Shown here: one piece after another, positions 6,664 through 14,325 of the stretch
How positions within the stretch are numbered: the stretch's first letter is position 1
Layout of the letters: each line of letters opens with the position of its first letter
Source: Candidatus Micrarchaeia archaeon
GTDB lineage: Archaea; Micrarchaeota; Micrarchaeia; Anstonellales; JAHKLY01
Direction: 5' to 3'
Assembly: GCA_041653315.1 (NCBI GenBank)
Contig: JBAZFO010000023.1
Span: 1-20,239, forward strand
Length of the DNA stretch: 20,239 nucleotides
Notes under the pieces: model-generated
What the model was told of the DNA's origin: nothing
Databases searched by the model: none
Seen by the model: the letters and a program-made list of their open reading frames with translations, nothing else
Program-made: the position numbers and the translations under genes

Positions 6664-7083
6664 TTAAATATTTGAATTATTCTTAAGAATTTTATCTAAT
6701 TTTTTCCAGTCTTTTCCAATAACAATTGGTTGCAAGGCAATTAATTCTTCTCTATAATTTAATCCTTTTGGAATTTCATTTAACAGGAAAATAGGTATTT
6801 TTTTATAAAAAGCCAAACCCATTTCCATAAACGCGCTTCCGCCAATGTATCCCTTAATATTATTTTTATCAAAATTAGCTATATATATCGCATCTGATTT
6901 ATCAATTTTAGAAAAATGGTCCTCTATTAATCCATACATTTTTTTTGTAAGTGCTGTTTCTTCTAAATGGTGATAGTCAACCATACTTGGTAAAAACACT
7001 TCATATCTTAATTCTTCAAGTTCTTTTTTAATTTCAGGTAATCTATCAAAAAATCTAGAACTTGAACATAAAGTAATCTTCAT
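6664..7083 (-). CDS. Nucleoside 2-deoxyribosyltransferase-like protein
   Basis: A 139-residue protein with the Rossmann-like fold pattern of the NDT/RCL family. It begins with MKITLCSSSRFFDRL (an N-terminal strand and loop like the KIYLAGPLF start of NDTs). It then has DKSDAIYIANFD (61-72), equivalent to the strand ending in the substrate Asp, and GYIGGSAFMEMGLAFYKKIPIFLL (78-100), where E87 in the G-G-x-A-x-x-E-x-G-x-A motif matches the catalytic Glu. Such enzymes move deoxyribose between bases or hydrolyse nucleotides; the substrate cannot be read from the sequence. It is convergent with the RelE-like gene, 2 nt apart. It is divergent from the YjjX-like gene across 53 nt, so both share one short promoter region. 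Confidence 0.62.
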   Translation of the reverse strand: MKITLCSSSRFFDRLPEIKKELEELRYEVFLPSMVDYHHLEETALTKKMYGLIEDHFSKIDKSDAIYIANFDKNNIKGYIGGSAFMEMGLAFYKKIPIFLLNEIPKGLNYREELIALQPIVIGKDWKKLDKILKNNSNI

Positions 7084-7136
7084 AGTTTTTATTTATTTGG
7101 AAAGAAATAAATTAGTTTCTTTTAATAAGATATCTA

Positions 7137-7646
7137 ATGAAAATTGCGGTTACTTCAAAAAATAAAATTAAATTGAATGCAGTTAAAAATGCATATTTTT
7201 CAATAGGAATTAAAACTGAGATAATAGGTTTTTCTGCTAATTCAAGTGTTGGTGAACAACCAGTGAATGAACAAACTATTCAAGGAGCAAGACAAAGAAT
7301 AGAAGATATAAAACCACAAGTTGAAGAAACTTTTGATAGAATTATCTCTATTGAAAATGGAATTTTTAAAGAAGATAATGAATGGAGAGATAAGGCAGTT
7401 GTTGTTTTACTAAATTTAAAAACAAAAGAAGAATCTATTGGCTATTCAGATTATATTGTTTTTCCAGATAAATATGTTGAAAAAGCACGTAAAATAGGTT
7501 TTGATAAAATTACTGTAAGTGAAGTAATGTTTGATGATGATTATATTTTAGATTCTAAAGATCCGCATAAGTGTATTTCAGGTATTCCTAGACAAGTTTA
7601 TTTAGAAGATACTTTGAAAAAAATTGTAAGAGAAGTAGAAAAGTAA
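7137..7646 (+). CDS. Non-canonical purine NTP phosphatase (YjjX/DUF84 family)
   Basis: A 169-residue protein starting MKIAVTSKNKIKLNAVKNAY, the S-x-N-x-x-K-x-x-A-V nucleotide-binding start of the ITPase-like fold. It is followed by SSVGEQPVNEQTIQGARQRI, equivalent to the S-x-V-x-x-Q-P-x-x-x-x-E-T-x-x-G-A-x-x-R-A block of YjjX, and IISIENGIF, equivalent to the G-I-E-G-G motif. YjjX-type enzymes hydrolyse ITP and XTP and so keep deaminated purines out of RNA and DNA. The conserved GG of the last motif reads NG here. No ribosome site precedes the ATG. The stop abuts the stop of convergent spt5 with no base between them (7646/7647). Confidence 0.82.
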   Translation: MKIAVTSKNKIKLNAVKNAYFSIGIKTEIIGFSANSSVGEQPVNEQTIQGARQRIEDIKPQVEETFDRIISIENGIFKEDNEWRDKAVVVLLNLKTKEESIGYSDYIVFPDKYVEKARKIGFDKITVSEVMFDDDYILDSKDPHKCISGIPRQVYLEDTLKKIVREVEK

Positions 7647-8096
7647 TTATTCTTCATCAGCTTTTTTAAATACTTTAACTGTGTCTGCTTTAATTGTAAC
7701 TGGAATAGGTACTGCTGCTTCTATTAATTCAACTGTTAATTCTTCTTTGTTTTTATCTACACGCATTACTTTTGCTTTTTCTCCTTTAAATGGACCGCTT
7801 ATAACTTCAACTAAATCATCTTTGTTAATAGATAATATTGGTGGTTTAGCTGCTTCAATTAATCCATCAATTTCATTCATACCAATTGTTTTAGATAAAA
7901 CTCCCCTAATATGTGGTAATCCAAAAATAGCTTTTCTTATATCTGCTTCATTTTCAGCTTCTATAATTATATATCCTCTTAAATCATCAAATACTGCTAT
8001 ACTTTTGATTGAATGCGCTTCTTTTTTTATTTTTTTAACTAGCATGTCTGCAACGACATGTTCTTGTCCTGTTGTAACTCTTGATGCATATAACAT
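7647..8096 (-). CDS. spt5: Transcription elongation factor Spt5 (archaeal NusG homologue)
   Basis: A 149-residue protein when started at the ATG at 8096, which has GGTGA 5 nt upstream (8105-8101 region). The GTG at 8105 is part of that ribosome site and is not a good start. Residues about 1-80 are the NGN domain (MLYASRVTTGQEHVVADML, then DDLRGYIIIEAENEADIRKAI and PHIRGVLSK). Residues about 90-145 are the single KOW domain (LVEVISGPFKGEKAKVMRVDKNKEELTVEL). It binds the RNA polymerase clamp, partnered by Spt4, and raises processivity. It overlaps the secE stop at its ribosome site and is the last gene of the ftsZ-secE-spt5 operon. Confidence 0.95.
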   Translation of the reverse strand: MLYASRVTTGQEHVVADMLVKKIKKEAHSIKSIAVFDDLRGYIIIEAENEADIRKAIFGLPHIRGVLSKTIGMNEIDGLIEAAKPPILSINKDDLVEVISGPFKGEKAKVMRVDKNKEELTVELIEAAVPIPVTIKADTVKVFKKADEE

Positions 8097-8105
8097 AAAT
8101 TTCAC

Positions 8106-8270
8106 CTATGGTATTATCTGAAATATAAACCAAATTATTAATCCAATAATTCCTACTAAAATCATTCCAATTCCTGAAATTACTGCTATTTGTTTAAATT
8201 CAGTATATTTTGGTTTATAAAAAGTATAAAATATCCTTCTTGATTGTCTTATAAAATCTATAAATCCCAT
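8106..8270 (-). CDS. secE: Preprotein translocase subunit SecE/Sec61-gamma
   Basis: A 54-residue protein read directly from the sequence. It begins MGFIDFIRQSRRIFYTFYKP, then KYTEFKQIAVISGIGMILVG, then IIGLIIWFIFQIIP. The short amphipathic N-terminal helix, the K-P-x-x-x-E-F hinge and one transmembrane helix are the hallmarks of archaeal SecE, which clamps the SecY channel. It starts 10 nt after the ftsZ stop with GGATGAT upstream of the ATG. Its TAG is followed directly by the GTGA of the spt5 ribosome site. Length and position between ftsZ and spt5 agree with the common archaeal arrangement. Confidence 0.92.
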   Translation of the reverse strand: MGFIDFIRQSRRIFYTFYKPKYTEFKQIAVISGIGMILVGIIGLIIWFIFQIIP

Positions 8271-8280
8271 TTTATCATCC

Positions 8281-9495
8281 TCATCCTACTAAATCTAAAT
8301 CTAATTCTTCTTCAACTGATTTTCTTTCTAAATTTTCTAATGTATATTTAGGCATTTTTGTGCCTGCAATAACAACTAATACTCTTAATGTTGATTTTTT
8401 AATATTATCTTCAATTCTAGCCCCCCAGATTATATGCGAAGAAGGGCTTATTCTATTTGATACTTCTTTCATTATTATTTCAGCTTCTTTTAAAGACATA
8501 TCTTCCCCGCCAATTACATTAATTAATGCTTTATCAGCAGTTGTAATGTCTATATCTAATAATGGTGAGTTTAATGCTGTTTCAATAGCAATCATTGCTC
8601 TTTGGTCTGGTTTAGCTTCAATTGAAGCTTCTCCAATACCTATAACTGCACATCCTGCATCTTTTAATATTGTTTTTAAATCAGCAAAATCTAAGTTGAC
8701 CATTCCTGGTTTTGTTATTAATTCTGCTATTCCTTTAACAGCTCCTGCTAATACCTCGTCTGATACTTTAAATGCAGTATTTAAAGGCAAATCTGGAGCT
8801 ATTGTTAATAATTTATCATTTGGTATTACAATTGTTGTATCTGCTTGTTTTTGTAGTTTTTCTAAACCTTGTAATGCATTATGCATTCTTGTTCTTCCTT
8901 CTGATGTAAAAGGTAAAGTTACAACTGCTACTGTTAAAGCGCCCATTGCTTTTGCTGCTTGTGCTATTACTGGTAGACTTCCAGTTCCTGTACCTCCACC
9001 TAATCCACATGTTAGAAATACCATACTAGCATCTTCGAATGATTTTTTTAATTCATCCATAGATTCTTTTGCTGCATTTTCTCCAACTTCTGGATTACTT
9101 CCTGCACCTAATCCTTGTGTTAGTTTTTTACCTAATAAAATCTTTCTTTTTGCTCTTGTTTTAACTAAATGTTGAACATCTGTATTTGAAGCTACTAAAT
9201 TTACTCCTTGGATTCCGATTTCTGCTACTCTTGATAAAGTATTGCATCCTCCTCCTCCTGCACCAACTATATAAATTTTAGGCTTGCTCTCTTCAATGAA
9301 TTTTAATAATTCAGCATCATCTTCTGAACCTATTTGTACTCCTTGTGGTAATTGGTTTTTTAAATAATTTTGAGTATAACTTTGTGTTTGATTAACACTA
9401 TTCGAGTTCTGATTTGCATTATTATTTGGTAAAAATTTAGAATCAATATTATGTTTTTTCATAATTTCTTCGTAGGTTTGAGGTTCTTCAGTCAT
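8281..9495 (-). CDS. ftsZ: Cell-division GTPase FtsZ
   Basis: A 404-residue FtsZ. The start is taken at the ATG at 9495, with AAGTGA upstream. In-frame ATGs at 9534 and 9594 are ruled out because the TATA box (around 9545) places the transcript start near 9520. Residues 1-70 form a polar, Asn/Gln-rich tail. The GTPase domain starts at KIYIVGAGGGGCN (73-85) and has the tubulin signature LGGGTGTGS (165-173). The synergy loop NLDFAD (267-272) carries the acids that trigger GTP hydrolysis in the neighbouring subunit. The C-terminal domain ends at about KMPKY, followed by a short acidic tail (VEEELDLDLVG). It polymerises into the division ring. The C-tail is not a recognisable bacterial FtsA/ZipA-binding motif. 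First gene of ftsZ-secE-spt5. Confidence 0.96.
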   Translation of the reverse strand: MTEEPQTYEEIMKKHNIDSKFLPNNNANQNSNSVNQTQSYTQNYLKNQLPQGVQIGSEDDAELLKFIEESKPKIYIVGAGGGGCNTLSRVAEIGIQGVNLVASNTDVQHLVKTRAKRKILLGKKLTQGLGAGSNPEVGENAAKESMDELKKSFEDASMVFLTCGLGGGTGTGSLPVIAQAAKAMGALTVAVVTLPFTSEGRTRMHNALQGLEKLQKQADTTIVIPNDKLLTIAPDLPLNTAFKVSDEVLAGAVKGIAELITKPGMVNLDFADLKTILKDAGCAVIGIGEASIEAKPDQRAMIAIETALNSPLLDIDITTADKALINVIGGEDMSLKEAEIIMKEVSNRISPSSHIIWGARIEDNIKKSTLRVLVVIAGTKMPKYTLENLERKSVEEELDLDLVG

Positions 9496-9538
9496 GTTTT
9501 TCACTTTTATTGCCTCAGTTAAAACTAGGCGCATAATT

Positions 9539-9552
9539 GTATTTATATATGA
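9539..9552 (-). promoter_or_regulatory. TATA box of the ftsZ-secE-spt5 operon
   Basis: On the minus strand the sequence reads CATATATAAATAC. It predicts a start near 9520 and a leader of about 25 nt carrying the AAGTGA ribosome site before the ATG at 9495. This position decides the ftsZ start codon. Confidence 0.65.
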
Positions 9553-9683
9553 ATAGAAAGGTTTTAAATTGATTTGGTTGAGTTTAAAATTCAATAATAT
9601 TTTAAACTATTGGTGAATATTGGCAAAGTGCTGTTTATTATTATTTATTTTCCACTTTTATATGATGGAATAATTTGATAAAC

Positions 9684-9747
9684 TAACATTTGAGTAAATT
9701 GATTTGCCTAAATGTTAACATTTGAGTAAATGGATTTGCCTAAATGT
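9684..9747. repeat. Two tandem 32-bp copies of a hairpin-forming element
   Basis: Copies at 9684-9715 and 9716-9747 are head to tail and differ at a single base (T9700 versus G9732). Each copy is itself near-palindromic: AACATTTGAGTAAAT can fold onto ATTTGCCTAAATGTT with two G-T pairs and one mismatch, leaving a 2-base loop. The only difference between copies falls in that loop. The pair ends just upstream of a TATA-like sequence (9751-9760), which suits an operator. A TATA-like CTTTTATATGA at about 9656-9666 would instead start a transcript at the first copy. Confidence 0.85.
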
Positions 9748-9750
9748 AGA

Positions 9751-9760
9751 AAGATTTATA
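9751..9760 (+). promoter_or_regulatory. Upstream TATA-like element of the glycan operon
   Basis: TTTATAAATA, immediately after the tandem hairpin element, would give a start near 9782 and a leader of about 55 nt. It is an alternative to the closer TATA at 9804-9814. Confidence 0.35.
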
Positions 9761-9803
9761 AATAAAAAGCAATTTTGAATATTATATTTTTTTAGTTTCC
9801 ATA

Positions 9804-9814
9804 CAATTATAAAG
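9804..9814 (+). promoter_or_regulatory. TATA box of the glycan operon
   Basis: CAATTATAAAG is centred about 27 nt before the ATG at 9836. No Shine-Dalgarno site is present there, so the first gene is probably read from a leaderless mRNA. Confidence 0.5.
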
Positions 9815-9835
9815 ATTTATTTTATAATTTGAAAC

Positions 9836-10558
9836 ATGATTGATATTTCTGTTATAATACCTGCTTATAATAAAGGGAAAATTGTAGAACAGAGAATTGA
9901 AAATGTGTATAATTTTCTTAAAAATAATAAACAGATAAACCAATTTGAAATAATTGCTATTAATGATGGTTCAAAAGACGATACTTTACAAAAACTTTCC
10001 AATTTTACTTTTTCAGAATATACATTGATAAATTTAGAAAAAAATATGGGAAAAGGATATGCTTTAAGACAAGGATTTCAAAAAGCTAAATATTCTTATG
10101 TTGCTTTTTTAGACGCAGATAATGATTTACCTATTGATAATCTAGAATCTTTAATTTTAAAAATTAAAAATAATTCTTGTGATGCAGTAATATGTTCTAA
10201 AAATCATCCAAAAAGTAAAGTTGAAAACCCAAATAGAGGAATTTTAAGTAAAGGTTATTTTTCTTTTTCTAATAATTTATTAAAATTACCTATTTCAGAT
10301 TCACAAGTCGGCGCTAAAATATTTAAAAAAGAAGTTTTAGATACTATTTTACCAAAATTATGTGTTAATAGATTTGCATTTGATAGTGAGCTTTTAACAG
10401 CAGTATCTTCAAAAAATTATAAAATTAATGAAATACCAGTAACCTTAATGATGGATAATACTGAAAAAAGTACAGTTGATGTTAAACAAATGGGACATAT
10501 GTTTGTAGACACTTGCGCCATTGCGTATAGAAAATATTTTAAGAAGTGGTATGAATAG
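9836..10558 (+). CDS. Family 2 glycosyltransferase, dolichyl-phosphate glucose/mannose synthase type
   Basis: A 240-residue GT-A enzyme. It opens with the GT2 start IDISVIIPAYNKGKI, then EIIAINDGSKDDT (38-50), which binds the nucleotide. NMGKGYALRQGF (70-81) is typical of the Alg5/DPG-synthase subgroup, and FLDADNDL (91-98) contains the metal-binding DxD motif. It has no C-terminal transmembrane helices, so it would work at the inner face of the membrane. Relatives transfer a sugar from UDP-Glc or GDP-Man to dolichyl phosphate, which would feed the GT-C-like membrane proteins at the end of this operon. Donor sugar cannot be read from the sequence. It is the first gene of the operon and probably leaderless. 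Confidence 0.88.
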   Translation: MIDISVIIPAYNKGKIVEQRIENVYNFLKNNKQINQFEIIAINDGSKDDTLQKLSNFTFSEYTLINLEKNMGKGYALRQGFQKAKYSYVAFLDADNDLPIDNLESLILKIKNNSCDAVICSKNHPKSKVENPNRGILSKGYFSFSNNLLKLPISDSQVGAKIFKKEVLDTILPKLCVNRFAFDSELLTAVSSKNYKINEIPVTLMMDNTEKSTVDVKQMGHMFVDTCAIAYRKYFKKWYE

Positions 10559-10567
10559 GTGCGCTTT

Positions 10568-11677
10568 ATGAAAATTGTTATGTTTTCTTGGAAAGATTTA
10601 AAACATCCAGAATCAGGAGGCGCTGAATGGGTTACAGATAAATATTTATCTTATCTTGTTGAAAAAGGCCATGAAGTAGAATTAGTTTGTTCTGGTTTTA
10701 AAGATTCTAAAAAAAATGATTCGAGAAATGGATACAAAATAACTAGATTAGGTAATAGATTAACTGTTTATCCAAAAGTTTTTTTTTATTATAAAAAACA
10801 CCTTAAAGGAAAAGTTGATGTTGTTATTGATCAAATAAATACTATTCCGTTTTTTACTCCTTTATTTGTTAAAGAAAAGAAAATAGGTTTTATTCATCAA
10901 ACAGCGCGAGAAGTTTGGTTTTATGAAATGCCTCCTTTAATTTCTCATTTGGGTTATTTTATTGAGCCGTTATTGTTTAAACCCTATAAAGATATAAAAA
11001 TGATTTGTGTTTCAGAATCAACTGCGCAAGATATGAAAGATTTTGGGGTTAAAGAAACAATTGTAATACATAATGGCTGTGATGTTGAACCATTGAAAAA
11101 ATCTGTTGAAAAGGAAGAGAATACTTTTTGTTTTGTAGGTAGATTAACTTCAATGAAAAGAGTGGATCATGCTATTCTTGCAATAGCAGAATTAAAAAAA
11201 TATTTTCCAGATGTTAAACTTAAAATAATCGGTGGAAACGGCAAAGAGAATTATGTAAGAAAAATAAAAGCGCTTGTTAAAGAAAAGAGCCTTGAAGAAA
11301 ATGTAATTTTCACTGGTTACCTTACTTTTGAAAAGCGCAATGAAGAGATTTCAAAATGCAATGCAATAATTGTCCCATCAGTGCGCGAAGGCTGGGGCTT
11401 GATTGTGATTGAAGCAAATGCGCTTGGCACGTCAGCAGTTGGCTATGATGTTCAAGGCTTGCGCGATTCAATCCAAGATAAAGTAAATGGGTGGCTTGTA
11501 AAAGAAAGCAAGCGCGAAGCGGAAAGTATAAAAAGGTTAAGTGAAACATTAAAAATAGTTTTAAGCTTAGACAATACGCAGCGCAGCAAGATAAACAAGC
11601 GCTGCATTGATTATGCGCTTGAATTTAAATGGGAGAAGAGCGAGAAAGCGTTTTTAGGTGAGTTAATTGAAAAATGA
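10568..11677 (+). CDS. Family 4 glycosyltransferase with a mosaic 3' third
   Basis: A 369-residue GT-B enzyme. The start is placed at the ATG at 10568, with AGGTG 6 nt upstream; the in-frame GTG at 10559 lies inside that site. The N-terminal domain begins MKIVMFSWKDLKHPESGGAE (the glycine-rich loop). The C-terminal domain has FCFVGRLTSMKRVD (donor phosphate binding) and the EX7E motif REGWGLIVIEAN (E274 and E282), diagnostic for GT4. The first 250 codons are AT-rich, with AGA the usual arginine codon. From about 11325 the gene switches to CGC, GCG, AAG and GGC codons, and GC content per 60-base row rises from about 18-28% to 45-47%. This suggests a recombined 3' part. It overlaps the next gene by 11 nt. 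Confidence 0.9.
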   Translation: MKIVMFSWKDLKHPESGGAEWVTDKYLSYLVEKGHEVELVCSGFKDSKKNDSRNGYKITRLGNRLTVYPKVFFYYKKHLKGKVDVVIDQINTIPFFTPLFVKEKKIGFIHQTAREVWFYEMPPLISHLGYFIEPLLFKPYKDIKMICVSESTAQDMKDFGVKETIVIHNGCDVEPLKKSVEKEENTFCFVGRLTSMKRVDHAILAIAELKKYFPDVKLKIIGGNGKENYVRKIKALVKEKSLEENVIFTGYLTFEKRNEEISKCNAIIVPSVREGWGLIVIEANALGTSAVGYDVQGLRDSIQDKVNGWLVKESKREAESIKRLSETLKIVLSLDNTQRSKINKRCIDYALEFKWEKSEKAFLGELIEK

Positions 11678-13250
11678 TAATCCATTAGTTTCAGTAAATT
11701 TAATTTCTTTAAATTTAGATTCTTCAATCAAATATGTCTTGAATAGTTTGGAAAAGCAATCTTATAAAAATTTTGAATTGATCTTTGCTTCCCCAAATAT
11801 ACCTAGCGAACTTTTGAATGCATTTAATGCTTATTCTTTTCGGCATGTTGTTTTAAATTCCCATGGATTATCCAAATCCGGAGCAAGAAATTTAGCAATA
11901 TCAAAAAGCAAAGGGGAATACATTCTTATTATTGATGATGATATGATTCTTTCTCCTTCCCTTATTTCTGATTGTGTTAATGCAGCAGGAAAAAACAAGT
12001 TTGATGCTGTTGATATCCCAGAAGTTTGGGATTCAAACAAAGGCTTTTTTGATGGATGCATGAAATTGGAAAAAGAGCTTGTCAATAAGCATAGGATTGT
12101 TTCAACCCCCCGTTTTTTTACTTCGGCAATTCTTAAAAAGATTGGGGGATTTGACAAATATTTTAATGAGATGGATGAAGCAGCAATTAATATAAAACTT
12201 AAATTATTTAATGCAAAACTAGGTGTAATATCTTCACATATTTCTATTTTCAAGCCATATTCTCTTTTTTATGAATTAACTAAAAAGTTTAAAAGAGGGC
12301 AGGAATTTCCCCTGTTTCAAATCTGTTATCCAAAAACTGGGTTATTCAAAAAGAAAGAGAGAATCAGATTTTATTTTAATGAACTAGCACACGATCCATT
12401 CACAGTTGTACTATTGTTGAAATTGAAATTTTTGGAATTTATTTCATTTAAATTAGGCTTTTTCAATCCCACAAGAATAATTAAAGACGCAATTCTCATT
12501 GAAAAAAACAAGAAACTATTTGACGGAGAAGCAAAAACATACGAAGATACATTTTTTGTTAATACTCCGGGTGCGGGTTATGTTGACAAAAAAGAGAAAG
12601 ATATTCTTCTTTCTTTATTAAAAAAATCTAATTCAGAGCCAAAGCGAATTTTAGATATGGGCTGTGGTTCGGGCAGGTGGTCACGTTATCTTTTGGAATT
12701 ATACCCAAATGCGGTTGTGTATAGTTTAGATATTGCGCCAGACATGCTCAAGCAAACAAAAGAGAATTTGAAAAAGTTTGGAAAGCGCTCTAAGACAATA
12801 GAATCAAATATGGAAAATATTCCATTCGATGATGCGTATTTTGATCTTGTTGTTACTATCCGCGCCTTGAAATACGTTCCAAATGTGAAAAAGGTTTTTT
12901 CTGAAGTCAGCAGGGTTCTAAAATCAAATGGCGTTTTTGTTTTTGAGCTTCCGTACCCGAATTTTATTTTGAAAACTTTATCTTTTTCTCCAATATTCTC
13001 TAATTCAAAAATTATTGATTATTCAAAGCGCATAAAAATATCAAATCCGGTGCTGGTTAAAAAAATGCTTTCCAATACCAATTTCCCAAAACAAGAAATG
13101 GGGGTTTATTTTAGTTTTCCTGCAACATTTTTTGCAAAGGGATTTTTTTCAAAAGGCATTGCGCTTAAGTTTGCAAAGTTTTTAGACAAAATTCTGCCGA
13201 AACCAATTTTTGGGAGGAGTGTATTTATGATTGCAAAAAAAGAGGTATAA
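11667..13250 (+). CDS. Fused family 2 glycosyltransferase and SAM-dependent methyltransferase
   Basis: A 527-residue two-domain protein. Residues about 5-200 are a GT2 domain: PLVSVNLISLNLDSSIKYVL, then HGLSKSGARNLAISKSKGEYILIIDDDM (67-93, with the metal-binding DDD), then IGGFDKYFNEMDEAAINIKL. Residues about 215-290 form a basic and hydrophobic linker. Residues about 305-440 are a class I methyltransferase: RILDMGCGSGRWSRYLLELYP (motif I, 327-347), SLDIAPDML, and FDLVVTIRALKYVP. It could add a sugar and then methylate it. Translation starts at a TTG (11667), with AGGTGA 5 nt upstream; the nearby ATG at 11674 is out of frame. It overlaps the GT4 stop by 11 nt. Composition is mixed, with CGC and GCG codons common in the 3' half. 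Confidence 0.87.
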   Translation: MKNDNPLVSVNLISLNLDSSIKYVLNSLEKQSYKNFELIFASPNIPSELLNAFNAYSFRHVVLNSHGLSKSGARNLAISKSKGEYILIIDDDMILSPSLISDCVNAAGKNKFDAVDIPEVWDSNKGFFDGCMKLEKELVNKHRIVSTPRFFTSAILKKIGGFDKYFNEMDEAAINIKLKLFNAKLGVISSHISIFKPYSLFYELTKKFKRGQEFPLFQICYPKTGLFKKKERIRFYFNELAHDPFTVVLLLKLKFLEFISFKLGFFNPTRIIKDAILIEKNKKLFDGEAKTYEDTFFVNTPGAGYVDKKEKDILLSLLKKSNSEPKRILDMGCGSGRWSRYLLELYPNAVVYSLDIAPDMLKQTKENLKKFGKRSKTIESNMENIPFDDAYFDLVVTIRALKYVPNVKKVFSEVSRVLKSNGVFVFELPYPNFILKTLSFSPIFSNSKIIDYSKRIKISNPVLVKKMLSNTNFPKQEMGVYFSFPATFFAKGFFSKGIALKFAKFLDKILPKPIFGRSVFMIAKKEV

Positions 13251-13251
13251 A

Positions 13252-14325
13252 ATGGTAAGTTTACATAACAATCCATTTACAGTTTTTAGAAATTCAAAAA
13301 AAATAATGATAATAGGTAGTTATGGGCAGATTAATTTAGGGGATGAAATGATACTAACTTCGTTTTACCAAAATATCAAAGTTTTAAATCCTTCTGCAAA
13401 AATAGTTGTTCCAGTAAGAATACCTAAAAATGTGAGAAAAATTCACGGTTCCGAAGCTGTCACTATAACCGGTATTTTCAATCCTTTAACTCTCCTCGGC
13501 AATTTTCTTTCTTGTGACACCATAGTTGTTGGTGGGGGAGGAATGTTCAGCAAGTATACAGGCTTCTTTGCCAGGTTTTCACCTTTCGTATTACTGGTGG
13601 GAAAATTGTTTGGGAAAAAAGCAGGATATTTTGGGATAGGATTTTATACTACTGCCCCGAAATTCGAAAAGTCGTTGATAAATTTTTCCTGCAATTTTTG
13701 TGATTTTATTATTTTGAGGGACAAGTCTTCCCTGTGTGTTTTGAATGACAAAATGCAGAAGAAAGCAGAGGTTGTTGATGATTTGTCCTTTTATGTAACT
13801 TCGGACAAGAGGCTGTTGGTAAATTCTGCTCTTGAATTGTTTTCTAAAAAGGTTGGTAATGCGCGCAAAAAGCAAAAGAAAAAGGTTGTAGGAATATCTA
13901 TCAAACCTCTCAAGTCCACAGCTGAAACTGCGGCATTGATTGACAAAATGGCCAAGCTAATATCATCAACTCCTGCATTTTATGTTTTCTACCCATTTGC
14001 CGTTTCCGAAGTTTCTGCCAGAAGTGACCTACCCCTCATCCAGTCAATGATAACCAAAAGCGGAATCAAGGAAGATAGTTATTTAGTAATGGATCAAACT
14101 CACCCGATTGTCTGGAGGGAATCATTCAAAAAGCTTGATTTTGTAATTGGCATGCGATACCATTCCATCCTTTTTGCTCATCAGATGAAAGTCCCCCTTT
14201 ACGGGATCAGTTATGAAATCAAATGCGACGAGTTTCTCAAGGAGCATGATCTAAATGGCGCGAGCTACAAGAACCTTGATGTTGCAAAAATGCAAAAGGA
14301 GATTAGTGGTGCAAATGGGAAATAA
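13252..14325 (+). CDS. Polysaccharide pyruvyl transferase family protein (CsaB-like)
   Basis: A 357-residue GT-B-fold protein. The start is taken at the ATG at 13252, with AGAGGT 5 nt upstream; an in-frame ATG at 13231 lies inside the preceding gene. Family blocks are present in order: KIMIIGSYGQINLGDEMIL (residues 17-35, the G-x-Y-G-x-x-N-x-G-D-E signature), TIVVGGGGMFS (90-100), and DFVIGMRYHSILFAHQ (296-311, the G-x-R-x-H signature). CsaB-type enzymes add a pyruvate ketal to cell-wall or S-layer-linked polysaccharides, and other members modify exopolysaccharide sugars. This is the most GC-rich gene of the cluster (about 40% in sampled rows), with codon choice unlike the flanking core genes. 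It starts 1 nt after the previous stop. Confidence 0.86.
   Translation: MVSLHNNPFTVFRNSKKIMIIGSYGQINLGDEMILTSFYQNIKVLNPSAKIVVPVRIPKNVRKIHGSEAVTITGIFNPLTLLGNFLSCDTIVVGGGGMFSKYTGFFARFSPFVLLVGKLFGKKAGYFGIGFYTTAPKFEKSLINFSCNFCDFIILRDKSSLCVLNDKMQKKAEVVDDLSFYVTSDKRLLVNSALELFSKKVGNARKKQKKKVVGISIKPLKSTAETAALIDKMAKLISSTPAFYVFYPFAVSEVSARSDLPLIQSMITKSGIKEDSYLVMDQTHPIVWRESFKKLDFVIGMRYHSILFAHQMKVPLYGISYEIKCDEFLKEHDLNGASYKNLDVAKMQKEISGANGK

Noticed and set aside
7681..8121. Plus-strand ORF of 146 codons
   Set aside because: Antisense to spt5, with no start signals; the real gene on the minus strand has clear NGN and KOW domains.
8360..9175. Plus-strand ORF of 271 codons
   Set aside because: It is antisense to the ftsZ GTPase domain. 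The long open frame comes from the codon bias of ftsZ; there is no promoter, ribosome site or recognisable domain.
9684..9747. CRISPR array
   Set aside because: There are only two units, directly abutting with no spacer between them, and no cas gene is nearby. A tandem operator or hairpin element fits better.
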